This document shows positions 1-8,305 of a DNA stretch of 36,656 nt, one piece after another. Numbering within the stretch: position 1 is the stretch's first letter; each line of letters begins with the position of its first letter. Origin of the DNA: a virus. The position numbers and the translations under genes were made by a program. The stretch covers positions 1 to 36,656 of IMG/VR virus record IMGVR_UViG_3300046167_000966, one strand, 5' to 3'. The notes beneath the pieces are model-generated. The model searched no databases. It saw only the letters and a list, made by a program, of their open reading frames with translations, and was not told where the DNA came from.

Positions 1-168
1 TTAGTACGTCTTCTTCTTCTTACGCTTAGGGTTCTGTGATTTCTTTAGTGCTTTCTGTGTTGGAGCACCCTTTGTTCCTGGTTTTCTCATCTTCTCGCCA
101 CTTCCTTTTGCAATACGTTTACGTTTAGCGTGGATGTTATCCCACAATCCTCTTTTCTTAGCTGCCAT
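1..168 (-). CDS. Small lysine/arginine-rich protein (55 aa)
   Basis: This short gene encodes a strongly basic protein that begins MAAKKRGLWDNIHAKRKR and ends in a run of lysines. ATG at 166-168 follows an AGGAAG ribosome site. I recall closely similar small proteins (GLWxNIHAKRKRI...GSGEKMRKPG...KGAPT) from marine phages and viral metagenomes, but their function is not known to me. The charge suggests nucleic-acid binding or packaging with DNA, which is inference. It is the last gene of the late transcript, 12 bp after the next small basic gene. No cysteines, membrane segment or enzymatic motif are visible. The gene is complete to its TAA at the window edge. Confidence 0.72.
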   Translation of the reverse strand: MAAKKRGLWDNIHAKRKRIAKGSGEKMRKPGTKGAPTQKALKKSQNPKRKKKKTY

Positions 169-180
169 AATACTTCCTCG

Positions 181-438
181 CTACTTCCTTGATTTAGAAC
201 CGCTGCACTTCCAACGTTTACGTGATAAACGTAGAGGTGAGTTCGGGTCCTTAGCTGCTTTACTATGCTTCTTCATTTGTCCAGCAGACCTGGCGCAGTA
301 TGAGTCGCCTTTACTTGTACCTGGTCTAACCCTGGGACCACCGCCCTTAGCTTTACCAGCTTGTCCGTAACTAACTTTCTTACCAGAAGCAGTTATCTTG
401 ACCTTAGCTTTTCCCTTACGGGGTTTCCTAGTTGCCAT
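181..438 (-). CDS. Small basic protein, DUF6321-like (85 aa)
   Basis: This is a second small, strongly basic protein. Its conserved core reads SGKKVSYGQAGKAKGGG, RVRPGTSKGDSYCARSAG, then LSRKRWKCSGSKSRK at the C-terminus, with two conserved cysteines. I recognise this pattern from a family of unknown function in marine phages (I believe DUF6321). I prefer the ATG at 436-438 because the family pattern starts there and a GGG-rich ribosome site precedes it. An upstream in-frame ATG at 469-471 has no clear Shine-Dalgarno and would extend the overlap with the holin gene. Its position after holin and endolysin marks it as late. Function is unknown; DNA binding or a minor virion role is a guess from charge. 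Confidence 0.75.
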   Translation of the reverse strand: MATRKPRKGKAKVKITASGKKVSYGQAGKAKGGGPRVRPGTSKGDSYCARSAGQMKKHSKAAKDPNSPLRLSRKRWKCSGSKSRK

Positions 439-907
439 TTCTTTGTTTCCCTTTTCTAATAGTGCCTCCATCAGGAGTCATGTCGTTACGTGATGCACCT
501 TGTACTTTCTCATAGGTCCTAAGTGTCCCTAGTCCTAACATACCAAGTAGTACGGGCATTAATGTTCCTAAGTCAAACTCAGGTAGACCTGATAGGTCTA
601 GTTCTGTTCCTGTGAACTCTGCTATATAGAATGCAATAGATTGTATAACTCTAGAGACTACAAAGGTCCAGGCTAATGCTATACCACATACCCATCCTAC
701 AAACGGTCTCCAGCCTGATACAAATAATCTACCACTCTTAGCTTCTTCTTTATTAACAGCAAGCTGTGCTAAGTCGGCTTCTCTAGCTAACTTAGTTATA
801 CGGAACTTCATTGCTGCTTTTTCTTCATCAGAAGTATGCAGGTCATCTATTATACCAAACACTCCTCCTACTACATCACCTATGATGCCTGTTGTAAATA
901 TACCCAT
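428..907 (-). CDS. Holin, 3-TM family (159 aa)
   Basis: This is a probable holin, the inner-membrane protein that forms lesions and releases the endolysin to the cell wall. The segment SGWRPFVGWVCGIALAWTFV (about residues 64-83) with hydrophobic stretches up to about 98 and again at about 112-128 matches the phage/GTA three-transmembrane holin family, whose hallmark is the GWRPFxGW motif. The N-terminus is a glycine- and isoleucine-rich hydrophobic stretch followed by a charged linker rich in E and K, and the C-terminal tail is basic. The gene abuts the endolysin (sharing base 907) and overlaps the downstream basic gene by 11 bp, so the lysis genes are translationally coupled. I saw no separate Rz/Rz1 spanin. 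Confidence 0.82.
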   Translation of the reverse strand: MGIFTTGIIGDVVGGVFGIIDDLHTSDEEKAAMKFRITKLAREADLAQLAVNKEEAKSGRLFVSGWRPFVGWVCGIALAWTFVVSRVIQSIAFYIAEFTGTELDLSGLPEFDLGTLMPVLLGMLGLGTLRTYEKVQGASRNDMTPDGGTIRKGKQRNGN

Positions 908-1515
908 TACATCTCCTTCAATGCTGTGTAGAACTTAGTAGCATACCCAGCTATCATAGGACCATTCTTTCCTACGTCACCGTTTATAATACCTCTAGCC
1001 TTAGTCCACTCAGAGTACGTAGGGTTCTCGTAGGGTAACATATCAGCTAAGCTTTTATTCCTATAGCTCCCTGTCTTCATACCCCATATCATAGCGCGTA
1101 CTGATACCTCTAAGTCTAGCATAAGGTCTGGGTACGTTACCAGGTCTAACCCTAGTGCATGTCCTGTACTTGCATAGTTACTTAGATGTGTTAGCTGTAC
1201 TAACCCTCGGCCATAATAGCTCTTACCGTTACTCTGTGGTAACGCATAGTCTACGCTTATTACACCCTTCTCATATAACCTAGCTACTGCCTTACGGCTA
1301 CCAGCGTCGGTCTTACAGAACCCTTCTCGTACAGGTTCCATGCGTCCACCTGTCTCATGGTAAGCTGTAGCCAGTACATAGGCTATCTGTTCCATTGTAA
1401 GGTCGGACTCTAAACAAGAATTTATAAGACACTCAAAGCCTACTACCTGTGCAGCAGTTAGCTTACTGTCTTTCATAAAGGGACGTACAGAATCAAAGAA
1501 TGCTGCTATGTCCAT
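907..1515 (-). CDS. Endolysin, glycoside hydrolase family 19 type (202 aa)
   Basis: This is a peptidoglycan-degrading lysozyme of the GH19 (chitinase-like) fold that breaks the cell wall at lysis. The family's catalytic motif is visible as AYHETGG, with Glu54 as the expected acid. It is followed by SYYGRGLVQLTHLSNY (residues 99-114) lining the substrate cleft and RGIINGD near residue 174. There is no signal peptide or N-terminal membrane anchor, so it should depend on the holin for export. About 200 aa is a normal length for a single-domain phage GH19 enzyme. The gene sits between a coiled-coil protein and the holin, sharing one base with each, which suggests a compact lysis operon. Confidence 0.9.
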   Translation of the reverse strand: MDIAAFFDSVRPFMKDSKLTAAQVVGFECLINSCLESDLTMEQIAYVLATAYHETGGRMEPVREGFCKTDAGSRKAVARLYEKGVISVDYALPQSNGKSYYGRGLVQLTHLSNYASTGHALGLDLVTYPDLMLDLEVSVRAMIWGMKTGSYRNKSLADMLPYENPTYSEWTKARGIINGDVGKNGPMIAGYATKFYTALKEM

Positions 1516-1892
1516 TAGCTTAACAACTTCTTTATCTCAGACTCAACACGTTTTATCTCAGCCTTCTTAGACTTTACTCTTTGTCTTAGTTCACTTTTCA
1601 ATAGCTCTGCATTAAGAGCTTTACGGTCTTGCATTGCTTTTACTTTAACTTTCATTTCTACTTGCTGCTCTTCCATACGCTCTATAGCATACAGCCTAGC
1701 TACCTCTAGCGTTTCTAGTACTTTCTTTAGATTATCTTCTGAACCCATGATACGTCCTATGGCGCGTACAGCACCTCTACGTAGTTCCTGAGTTGAGCCT
1801 GAGTTATCCTGCGGCCAGGGTAGTTTATTAGAATTAGTACCAACTACTCTTACAGTTGGCTTAGTCTGGGTCGGTTTGTCTTTCTTAGACAT
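1515..1892 (-). CDS. Coiled-coil protein between terminase and endolysin (125 aa)
   Basis: I do not recognise this protein. The first 35 residues are polar and proline/threonine-rich. From about residue 50 to the end it is a nearly continuous charged helix (many K, E, R, L and M with heptad-like spacing, ending KAEIKRVESEIKKLL), so a coiled coil is likely. There is no membrane segment or lipoprotein signal, which argues against a spanin. ATG follows a GGGAGA ribosome site, and its last base is the first base of the endolysin gene. Location suggests a late role in packaging or virion assembly, but this is not supported by any motif. Confidence 0.7.
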   Translation of the reverse strand: MSKKDKPTQTKPTVRVVGTNSNKLPWPQDNSGSTQELRRGAVRAIGRIMGSEDNLKKVLETLEVARLYAIERMEEQQVEMKVKVKAMQDRKALNAELLKSELRQRVKSKKAEIKRVESEIKKLLS

Positions 1893-1902
1893 TGGGTTCT
1901 CC

Positions 1903-3720
1903 CTAGTATCGTTGTTTTAAATTATTAAGTACATTCGGACTTAAAGTATTCAAGCCGAACATTGAGTTATAGTTATTAATAGGTCTACCGTTTCCTAACG
2001 GGTCTTCCATCATAGTCCTATATCGTTGTGCTTCTGCTGCCACTTGCGCTTGCAAATCATCTACAGCTAGTAAGTCTATCCAGTTACCTACGCTACCAGC
2101 TACCGCATCAAGCCTATCGTCATGTGACAGACTACCTCGGTCCCTGGTTACTTTAGCAAGCTGGTGAAAGAAACTATACGAAGCTCGGTTTACAGCAGAG
2201 TACTTCTGCACAGAAGCCCAGTCATCCTGGATAAGGTCTAGCTCTACAACCAATCTACCTGAACCTATAACAGGCTCTAGCTTATCAATTATACGTAGTT
2301 CCTTCTGCCCTGTTTCCCAGGGGTCATCTATCTCTACACCAGCATTTACTTCCTTCATAGCCTTGTATAAAGTCGGTTCCCATACTTTTTGCAAAGCACC
2401 ATTACCGTAGTTACGTTCTATGGATATCTTATTAGGTTTCCATTTAACAGCTACTCTAGTTAGTTCTTCTAAGTCAGAAGCTTCTAGTCCTCCAGGTACA
2501 CCGCCTACAGCTACCAGGTAAACCTTATTACCTAAGAACCTAGTTACAGCATAGCCTGTCTCATCTCCGTTCTGTCCACCACCAGCAGGGTCAACATACA
2601 TATGTGTACCTGTGAACTCCCCGTACTCAGTACCAAAGTCAGAGCACATATACATAGGGTCTCTAATAGGATAGTCACTTGGAGTCGGTACTCTGTTATG
2701 TATAGACGGTTGGTGGTTAAGAAGTATAGGACTTCTACCTTTATTTATATTCATAAAGATTAATTTATTTAGTTTCAAGGGATACCTAGCTTCGTCTGCA
2801 AGTCTAGTATCTAGCATATGCTGCAGCTGGAAGTAAGCAGCTCCCTGGTCAATCTCTTTCTTAACTAGGATATCTTCTCCTAGTATAACACTATCTGTTG
2901 GCTTACCTCTGTTACCTAGTAGACCAGCACCTGTTGCCAGTGACGGGTCTTTCTTAACTGCCTCTGATATCATAGGAGCTAAGTGTTCTCCGTAGTTATC
3001 TAATTCTCTTTCTGTAGGATATCTACCAGGCCATATACGTATATCAAAGCCACGTCCAGGTAAAGCATTATATATACTGTCTACACTCTGTGGTGTACCT
3101 AGATATATAATATCTCCCTGTGAACATATAGAAGTAAAGTCCCTAGTTAAGTTCGTAAGCTTCATCCTAGCATCTGCAGTCAAAGCATTCTTAGCACTCT
3201 CGATATCATCTGCAATAAGTACGTCAGCACGTTTACCTTGCAGGTTAGATGTAATACCCACACACGCTACACTAGGAGACTTCTCAGGTCCCTTTAGTAC
3301 ATAGTGTATATCATATGCAGTAACAGATGCTCGGTCTCCTGCAGACTTATCTGGCAGCATACAGGACAGCTCTTCCATACCATTTAGTATCTGGATAATC
3401 CAATTACTAATCTCCTTAGCCATTGTATCACCAGCAGATATAATAAGTATCCTAGCTGTCGGGTTATGTATTAGTCTCCATACAGCATACGCAGCAGTAG
3501 CCGTGGTCTTAGCCTGGCCACGCTGCGCCTGTATCATTCTATATAACGGACCGTACTGTAAGTAGTTCGCCATATCTAATTGATTATTAGTACAGTTAAA
3601 TCCCATAAGGTTAACCATTACGTCATATAAGAAGTCTTGAAAGTTAGGGTAAGCCTCCTGAATAATAAGCAGCTCTTTAATACGGTCTGCTTTATTCATT
3701 TCCCTAGCATCACGCCCCAT
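1903..3720 (-). CDS. terL: Terminase large subunit, T7 gp19-like (605 aa)
   Basis: This is the ATP-driven DNA packaging motor and headful or concatemer-cutting nuclease. The N-terminal ATPase has a Walker A-type loop AQRGQAKTT (Lys71), a Walker B stretch ADVLIADDIE (Asp171-Asp172) and the coupling-type segment IIYLGTPQ around 205. The C-terminal RNase H-like nuclease starts with MYVDPAGGG (Asp377) and has a late acidic DDRLDAVAG motif. Length fits T7 gp19-like terminases. It begins 1 bp after the terS stop. ATG at 3718-3720 is taken; a second in-frame ATG seven codons later is possible, because neither has an ideal Shine-Dalgarno. The motor docks on the portal encoded at 21165-22748. Confidence 0.95.
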   Translation of the reverse strand: MGRDAREMNKADRIKELLIIQEAYPNFQDFLYDVMVNLMGFNCTNNQLDMANYLQYGPLYRMIQAQRGQAKTTATAAYAVWRLIHNPTARILIISAGDTMAKEISNWIIQILNGMEELSCMLPDKSAGDRASVTAYDIHYVLKGPEKSPSVACVGITSNLQGKRADVLIADDIESAKNALTADARMKLTNLTRDFTSICSQGDIIYLGTPQSVDSIYNALPGRGFDIRIWPGRYPTERELDNYGEHLAPMISEAVKKDPSLATGAGLLGNRGKPTDSVILGEDILVKKEIDQGAAYFQLQHMLDTRLADEARYPLKLNKLIFMNINKGRSPILLNHQPSIHNRVPTPSDYPIRDPMYMCSDFGTEYGEFTGTHMYVDPAGGGQNGDETGYAVTRFLGNKVYLVAVGGVPGGLEASDLEELTRVAVKWKPNKISIERNYGNGALQKVWEPTLYKAMKEVNAGVEIDDPWETGQKELRIIDKLEPVIGSGRLVVELDLIQDDWASVQKYSAVNRASYSFFHQLAKVTRDRGSLSHDDRLDAVAGSVGNWIDLLAVDDLQAQVAAEAQRYRTMMEDPLGNGRPINNYNSMFGLNTLSPNVLNNLKQRY

Positions 3721-3721
3721 C

Positions 3722-4072
3722 TTATTGAGTACCTGTCAAAGGTAAAGATGTTACGTTAGAAAAGTCTGGTCTATTAGCTTTCTTATTTCTTAGTCTTTGT
3801 TCAAGTTCACTTAACTCATCTATCTGTTCAGAATCATAACTTATGTTATTATCTTTTAAGAACTTAGCTATAGCAGATAACATAGCTGGACTAGGTTCTA
3901 TACTTAGGTATTCTAGTTCACCCATTATCTCTGAGTTAAATTCATCTGAGTTAAATGCTTCTTGAGCTTTATCTAGTTTATCTAAGTAACCCTGTAACAC
4001 TCTAGTAAATATTGTTGTAAGTGTTGAATGTAAGTTACCAAGATTCTTTTCTGTTGCAGCTCCTTTTGCCAT
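3722..4072 (-). CDS. terS: Terminase small subunit (116 aa)
   Basis: This is the probable DNA-recognition subunit that loads phage DNA on the large terminase. It is a small, helical and mostly acidic protein placed directly upstream of terL, as T7 gene 18 is upstream of gene 19. Conserved features for this type are the stretch SPAMLSAIAKFLKDNNI (residues about 61-77), which resembles the helix-turn-helix or oligomerisation helices of T7-like small terminases, and the polar C-terminal tail. ATG follows a good AAGGAG site. Identification rests on both this segment and position. Confidence 0.85.
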   Translation of the reverse strand: MAKGAATEKNLGNLHSTLTTIFTRVLQGYLDKLDKAQEAFNSDEFNSEIMGELEYLSIEPSPAMLSAIAKFLKDNNISYDSEQIDELSELEQRLRNKKANRPDFSNVTSLPLTGTQ

Positions 4073-4082
4073 TATAATCTCC

Positions 4083-4325
4083 TTATAAAAATGTTTTAGT
4101 TAGTAACCAGCCAAGAGCAGTGAATAGAATAGGTGTTACTGTTACCGTAGTTGTATATACTACAGCCCTAGCATAACTAGCTTTTTCTAATACCTTGATT
4201 CTATTTGAATGATTGTTTAACCTTTCTTCTACTGCTGTAAATTTATTAAGAACAGTTTTTAAGTCAGCACTCATAGAACCAAGAAGCATATATAATTGAG
4301 TATCCTCTTCAGGTAAGTTAGGCAC
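4083..4325 (-). CDS. Small coiled-coil protein with C-terminal membrane segment (80 aa)
   Basis: The N-terminal 50 residues form an acidic-to-charged helix with heptad-like spacing (VLNKFTAVEERLNNHSNRIK), followed by a hydrophobic segment AVVYTTTVTVTPILFTALGW (about residues 54-73) that should cross the membrane once. This layout (short coiled coil, then one transmembrane helix) is seen in XhlA-like and other small phage membrane proteins that help lysis, so a holin partner or pinholin is possible. Position between the fibre and terS also matches T7 gene 17.5, the T7 holin. Translation starts at GTG (4323-4325), five bases after a perfect AAAGGAGG, and no better ATG precedes it. Function is inferred, not shown. 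Confidence 0.72.
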   Translation of the reverse strand: MPNLPEEDTQLYMLLGSMSADLKTVLNKFTAVEERLNNHSNRIKVLEKASYARAVVYTTTVTVTPILFTALGWLLTKTFL

Positions 4326-4344
4326 GATAGCCTCCTTTAGTAAT

Positions 4345-4362
4345 AGGGGGCCGAAGCCCCCT
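4345..4362 (-). promoter_or_regulatory. GC-rich hairpin with cUUCGg tetraloop after fibre gene
   Basis: In minus-strand RNA this folds as AGGGGGC, loop UUCG, GCCCCCU: seven perfect pairs closed by the classic very stable C(UUCG)G tetraloop. It starts three bases after the fibre stop and ends just before the AAAGGAGG site of the next gene. No U tract follows, so it is more likely an mRNA-stability or processing element than an intrinsic terminator. Confidence 0.75.
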
Positions 4363-4365
4363 GGT

Positions 4366-7300
4366 TTAATTTTCTAAATTAGCCATTCGTAACTCTAGGT
4401 CATCAATCTTAGCTAATGCTTCTTGTAGTGCAGATGTAAGTAAAGGTACAAGCTTAGACTGGTCAATACCTTGATAGTCTGGAACCTCTACACCATCCTT
4501 GTTAGTTTTAGTAGCATCTTTTTCGCCACTAATCGCTTCAGGTACTACCTCTTGAACCTCATGTGCTAAGAAACCATCTACTCTAGTGCCTTCTTCTTTC
4601 CACTCAAAGTTAACAGGCTTCAGTGCTTTTACTCTGTCAATACTGTCCTGCATAGGATGTATGTCAGTCTTTAGTCTATAGTCTGAACTTGTGACATAAC
4701 TTACTGAAAATGCACTAACATCTATTCTACCTATCTCACCATAAATATTTTCAAATCCTACATGGGTTTGAGTAGTGCCAACGCCACCAACAGTTTGTAA
4801 AGCACGCGAAGCTCCTACTACAGTAGACTCTATAAACCCAGTATTTACTGGACTAGCCCCACCTACGTTTAATGCATTAGTTACATCTAAGTTACCTAGT
4901 ACCTCTGCACCAGAAGATGTTGTAGCAAATTTACCCACACCATTATAGTATGAGGTAACACCTGCACCAGGTTGTGCATATAGCATAGGTGTATTACCGT
5001 TAGCGTATAGGTATATGCTTGAACCAGAATCAATATAAAGATTCCCTGTTCCAACATCCCTTATCCAAGAATTACCGTCATGGTATATTTCTAAGTCATC
5101 AGAATTACCTAGTAATAATTTATTGTTGTCTGGTAAATCTATATTACCTGTTACATCTAGATTGCCCGACGGGATACTAACGTTTCCGCTACTATCAATA
5201 CGCATACGTTCTGCGTTTGCAGTTTGGTCACGTATAGCAAACCACGCAGTTGCCTGTATCTGCCAATCTTGATTGTTATCAATATCTTCCAATGTAATAT
5301 AAGGTGCATTTGATGCTAAATGTAATAGTGAACTCGGTGATGCAGTTCCTATGCCCAATCGCCCTGAGCTATCTATAGTAGCCCTAACATTACCAGCATT
5401 ATCTGTCCAAGTAGTTTTACCTAATCCGTCTATTGTGAAAACTGGATAATAACCTGCCGCTACACCATTCCAACCCATAGCCGCTTCAAATATTGTTGAA
5501 GTGCTACTTGCCCAAGCATTCATAACGGATAACCCGTTCTTACCTGATGCGTTAGAGTTTTGTTGTACTTTAGCTAAGAAGTCACCTGTGGTTGTATAGG
5601 TTGTACCATTAGCAACATCTATAGCACCTGTTACATCTATACCCGTACTATTAATACGCATACGTTCTGCGCCTGCTGCTTTAATAACAGTTGCAAAACC
5701 ACCATCATTAGCATTTAACGTTAAATTAGAATTATGCGCTTGTATCTCCGCAGGATACATATGCGTTCTGACTGCATCTGTATCGTTAGTAATTCTTATT
5801 GCCTCTGTAGAGGAGTTTGCAACAGTTGTTTGTAGCTTTACAGATGGTGACGTAGTTCCTATGCCCAAGCGGCCATAATTATCAAGACGCATACGTTCAG
5901 TTACAACATCATCTACACCGCCATTATTTTGCAATGTACCAAATCTAATGCAACTATCGGGCGTTGTGTCTAATGCGTTTGCCCTAATAAATGCAAGCAC
6001 TTCATTACCATCTTCAGATGTATCATTTCCTTTAAAATCAATACCGCCAATCAACTCATTAGCGCTTATAGATGTAATAGAATTTTCTAGTGTTAGTGTA
6101 GAGCCACCGCTTCTAGTAGCATTTAGATTACCTGATGGTATACTAACGTCACCGCCTGTAGCAATCGTTAATCTTTCTGATGCGGCGGCAGTCCCCTCAC
6201 TGATTGTGAAAGACGTACCTAAGTTTCCTGATATACCTGCTTTCCATTCTGCTGTAGTTACATTGTTTCGTCCAAACGTAACATTTGGCGCACCATTTCC
6301 CCTTAGATGAATACCTGTGTAGTTTGTAGGATTAGCAACCTCTATACCACCTGTTACATCTATACCACCAGAATCAATACGCATACGTTCTGTACCCGCA
6401 CTATTTACAAACAAATGGTCTGCTTGTACAGGACTAGCTGTGTAGGCACGATGTATCATACCCCAATTAGCGTCTGCATAAATAGAACCCGCTTCATACG
6501 CACCGCCTGAACCAAAGGTTAAACTTGCAGTAGCATTTACATTACCTGTTACATCTATACCAGTTGATGTTGTTTCAAACTTCTTACTATTATCATAATA
6601 TAAATCAACGGAACCGTTACCATCTGCTGTCAAATATGTTTCAGTTCCTGCACCTGTTCTTAGTCGTAAACTTGTAGCATCTATAAATAAGTTACCTGTA
6701 CCACTGTCCTTTATATATGAATGACTAGAGTCGTGATAGATTTGTAAATCACTATTACCAAACTTAGCTTTAACATTGTCGTTAAACAGTATGTCACCTG
6801 TCATTGTGCCACCAGCTTTAGGTAGCTTCTGACTAAGGTTAGTAGCTGTAGTAGTAGCAAAGTTAGGGTCATCCCCTAGGGCCTGTGCTAGCTCATTAAG
6901 CGTATCTAACGTACCAGGAGCTGAGTCTACTATACCAGCTACCGCTGTATCAGCGTAACTAGTGTAGTAAGAACCATGTTGCCCGTCTAATGTATCAGCA
7001 TCTATATTCAATGCATCTATATCAGCTTTAGTTTGGTCAGCAGTAGCACCTGCTTCTATACCGTCTAGCTTTGTATGGTCAGCGTCTGTAAAGTCATTAG
7101 TTGTAAGACCACCATCACCTATAGTATAAGTAGTATTGGTGTTAGTGTCTGTAGAACTGATTGTACCGTCAGCAGCTATAGTTACGTTAGTACCAGCAGT
7201 AAGGGCAGCTACAACATTATCTGTATCTGTAACATCAGCCAATGCTTCTATTGCATCTAGCTTAGCGCCATCAACAGCCATATCTCTAGTGTTAACTGTA

Positions 7301-8280
7301 CCCGTAATACTTATATTACCTGTACCTGTTATATCCTGATTATTAAGGTCTAGGTCTCCTCCAAGCTGGGGAGTAAGGTCGTCTACTATATCAGATACAC
7401 CACCGCCACCGCCTGTAGCAGTAGAAGCTATAGTACCATCTGACGCTATAGTTATATTAGTACCTGCAGTTAGAGCTGCTACTACGTTAGCTGTGTCAGT
7501 AACATCAGCATTAGTTTCTATTGAATCAAGCTTACTGTGGTCTGAATCAGTAAATACGTTTGAGTTAATTGCTGCTTCTACTGCGTCCCTAATTTCTGCA
7601 TCTGTTTGGTCTGCAGTAGCATTAGTTTCTATAGTATTTAGCTTTGTCTTATCTCCATCTACGAATGCACCCTCAGAAGGTTTTACTTGTAGAGTAGATA
7701 CAGTAACAGATTTAATACCTGCTAAGTCTGTTACTTCAGAGTCCATTACAGCACCAGCTGCAGTTACATTAGCTGTATCTGTTACATCAGCACCAGCCTC
7801 TATACCATCTAGCTTACTCTCGTCTGCATCTGTGAATGCATTAGTGTTAGCGTTACTCTCGTAAGCTGTCTTTATTTCAGCAGCAGTCTGGTCTGCAGTA
7901 GCTCCTAATTCAATAGTATCTAGCTTAGTCTGTTGAGTAACATTCTTATCTAACACTTCATGTATAAGCATTATAAGCTGCTTGTTAGCTATGTTTAAGT
8001 TATCTCTTGTTATGTTAGAACCTGCCGTGTAATCTGATAGCAACAAATTACTAGGGATAGTTCTAGCTATTTTAATTATATCTCCGTTAGTTAGTCCGTT
8101 TATTACAACTTCACTGTCACTAGTCCAGGTAAAGTTAGTATAGTAAAGAGGGTCGCCTGAACCATCTACCTGATTGTTTATTTGAATAGTTACATACGCT
8201 CTATTAAGTATACCTAATGAGAAAGGGATAGCAAATGACGCTTGTCCTGAGTATGTGTATTCCACTGTAGTTAGGGCCAA
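4366..8280 (-). CDS. Tail fibre with T7 gp17-like N-terminus and S74 chaperone domain (1304 aa)
   Basis: This is the host-recognition fibre. Residues 1 to about 115 match the T7 gp17 N-terminal domain that attaches the fibre to the tail. Six KLDxIE-type repeats follow between about 118 and 410, then a long beta-rich shaft with recurring IYHD, TGNLxID, DVTGN and ERMRID blocks. The C-terminus from Ser1199 (SSDYRLKTDIHPMQ) is a Peptidase_S74 intramolecular chaperone, which in this family trimerises the fibre and then cuts itself off before the serine. Translation starts at TTG (8278-8280), five bases after AAAGGAGG; this start is needed to keep the gp17 domain. Hairpins lie on both sides of the gene. 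The repeats make recombination and host-range shift easy (inference). Confidence 0.93.
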   Translation of the reverse strand: MALTTVEYTYSGQASFAIPFSLGILNRAYVTIQINNQVDGSGDPLYYTNFTWTSDSEVVINGLTNGDIIKIARTIPSNLLLSDYTAGSNITRDNLNIANKQLIMLIHEVLDKNVTQQTKLDTIELGATADQTAAEIKTAYESNANTNAFTDADESKLDGIEAGADVTDTANVTAAGAVMDSEVTDLAGIKSVTVSTLQVKPSEGAFVDGDKTKLNTIETNATADQTDAEIRDAVEAAINSNVFTDSDHSKLDSIETNADVTDTANVVAALTAGTNITIASDGTIASTATGGGGGVSDIVDDLTPQLGGDLDLNNQDITGTGNISITGTVNTRDMAVDGAKLDAIEALADVTDTDNVVAALTAGTNVTIAADGTISSTDTNTNTTYTIGDGGLTTNDFTDADHTKLDGIEAGATADQTKADIDALNIDADTLDGQHGSYYTSYADTAVAGIVDSAPGTLDTLNELAQALGDDPNFATTTATNLSQKLPKAGGTMTGDILFNDNVKAKFGNSDLQIYHDSSHSYIKDSGTGNLFIDATSLRLRTGAGTETYLTADGNGSVDLYYDNSKKFETTSTGIDVTGNVNATASLTFGSGGAYEAGSIYADANWGMIHRAYTASPVQADHLFVNSAGTERMRIDSGGIDVTGGIEVANPTNYTGIHLRGNGAPNVTFGRNNVTTAEWKAGISGNLGTSFTISEGTAAASERLTIATGGDVSIPSGNLNATRSGGSTLTLENSITSISANELIGGIDFKGNDTSEDGNEVLAFIRANALDTTPDSCIRFGTLQNNGGVDDVVTERMRLDNYGRLGIGTTSPSVKLQTTVANSSTEAIRITNDTDAVRTHMYPAEIQAHNSNLTLNANDGGFATVIKAAGAERMRINSTGIDVTGAIDVANGTTYTTTGDFLAKVQQNSNASGKNGLSVMNAWASSTSTIFEAAMGWNGVAAGYYPVFTIDGLGKTTWTDNAGNVRATIDSSGRLGIGTASPSSLLHLASNAPYITLEDIDNNQDWQIQATAWFAIRDQTANAERMRIDSSGNVSIPSGNLDVTGNIDLPDNNKLLLGNSDDLEIYHDGNSWIRDVGTGNLYIDSGSSIYLYANGNTPMLYAQPGAGVTSYYNGVGKFATTSSGAEVLGNLDVTNALNVGGASPVNTGFIESTVVGASRALQTVGGVGTTQTHVGFENIYGEIGRIDVSAFSVSYVTSSDYRLKTDIHPMQDSIDRVKALKPVNFEWKEEGTRVDGFLAHEVQEVVPEAISGEKDATKTNKDGVEVPDYQGIDQSKLVPLLTSALQEALAKIDDLELRMANLEN
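7050..7930 (-). repeat. Degenerate KLDxIE coding repeats in fibre gene
   Basis: Six copies of a motif around TKLDxIExxA(T/D) followed by ADQT or DVTDT recur at fibre residues about 118, 156, 213, 250, 340 and 404, often with an intervening FTDxDxxKL. At DNA level the copies are diverged but alignable. They form part of the fibre shaft and are coding, not a CRISPR or intergenic array. Confidence 0.8.
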
Positions 8281-8305
8281 TCTAGCCTCCTTTAGTTAAA
8301 GTTGA

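Noticed and set aside
134-370. Plus-strand frame of 78 codons opposite the basic protein gene
   Set aside because: It is antisense to a recognised family gene, without a ribosome site or any domain pattern.
428-1892. Spanin (Rz/Rz1) in the lysis cluster
   Set aside because: No protein there has the N-terminal anchor plus periplasmic coiled coil or a lipoprotein signal.
4345-4362. Hairpins at 4345, 8306 and 11958 as intrinsic terminators
   Set aside because: None is followed by a real U tract on the transcribed strand, and each lies upstream of a ribosome site within the operon.
5948-7864. Several long plus-strand frames inside the fibre gene
   Set aside because: They are antisense to repeated fibre coding sequence; their S/V/T-rich low-complexity translations mirror the repeats.
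7050-7930. Repeated units possibly forming a CRISPR array
   Set aside because: The repeats are diverged, unevenly spaced and in frame within the fibre; they code KLDxIE motifs.
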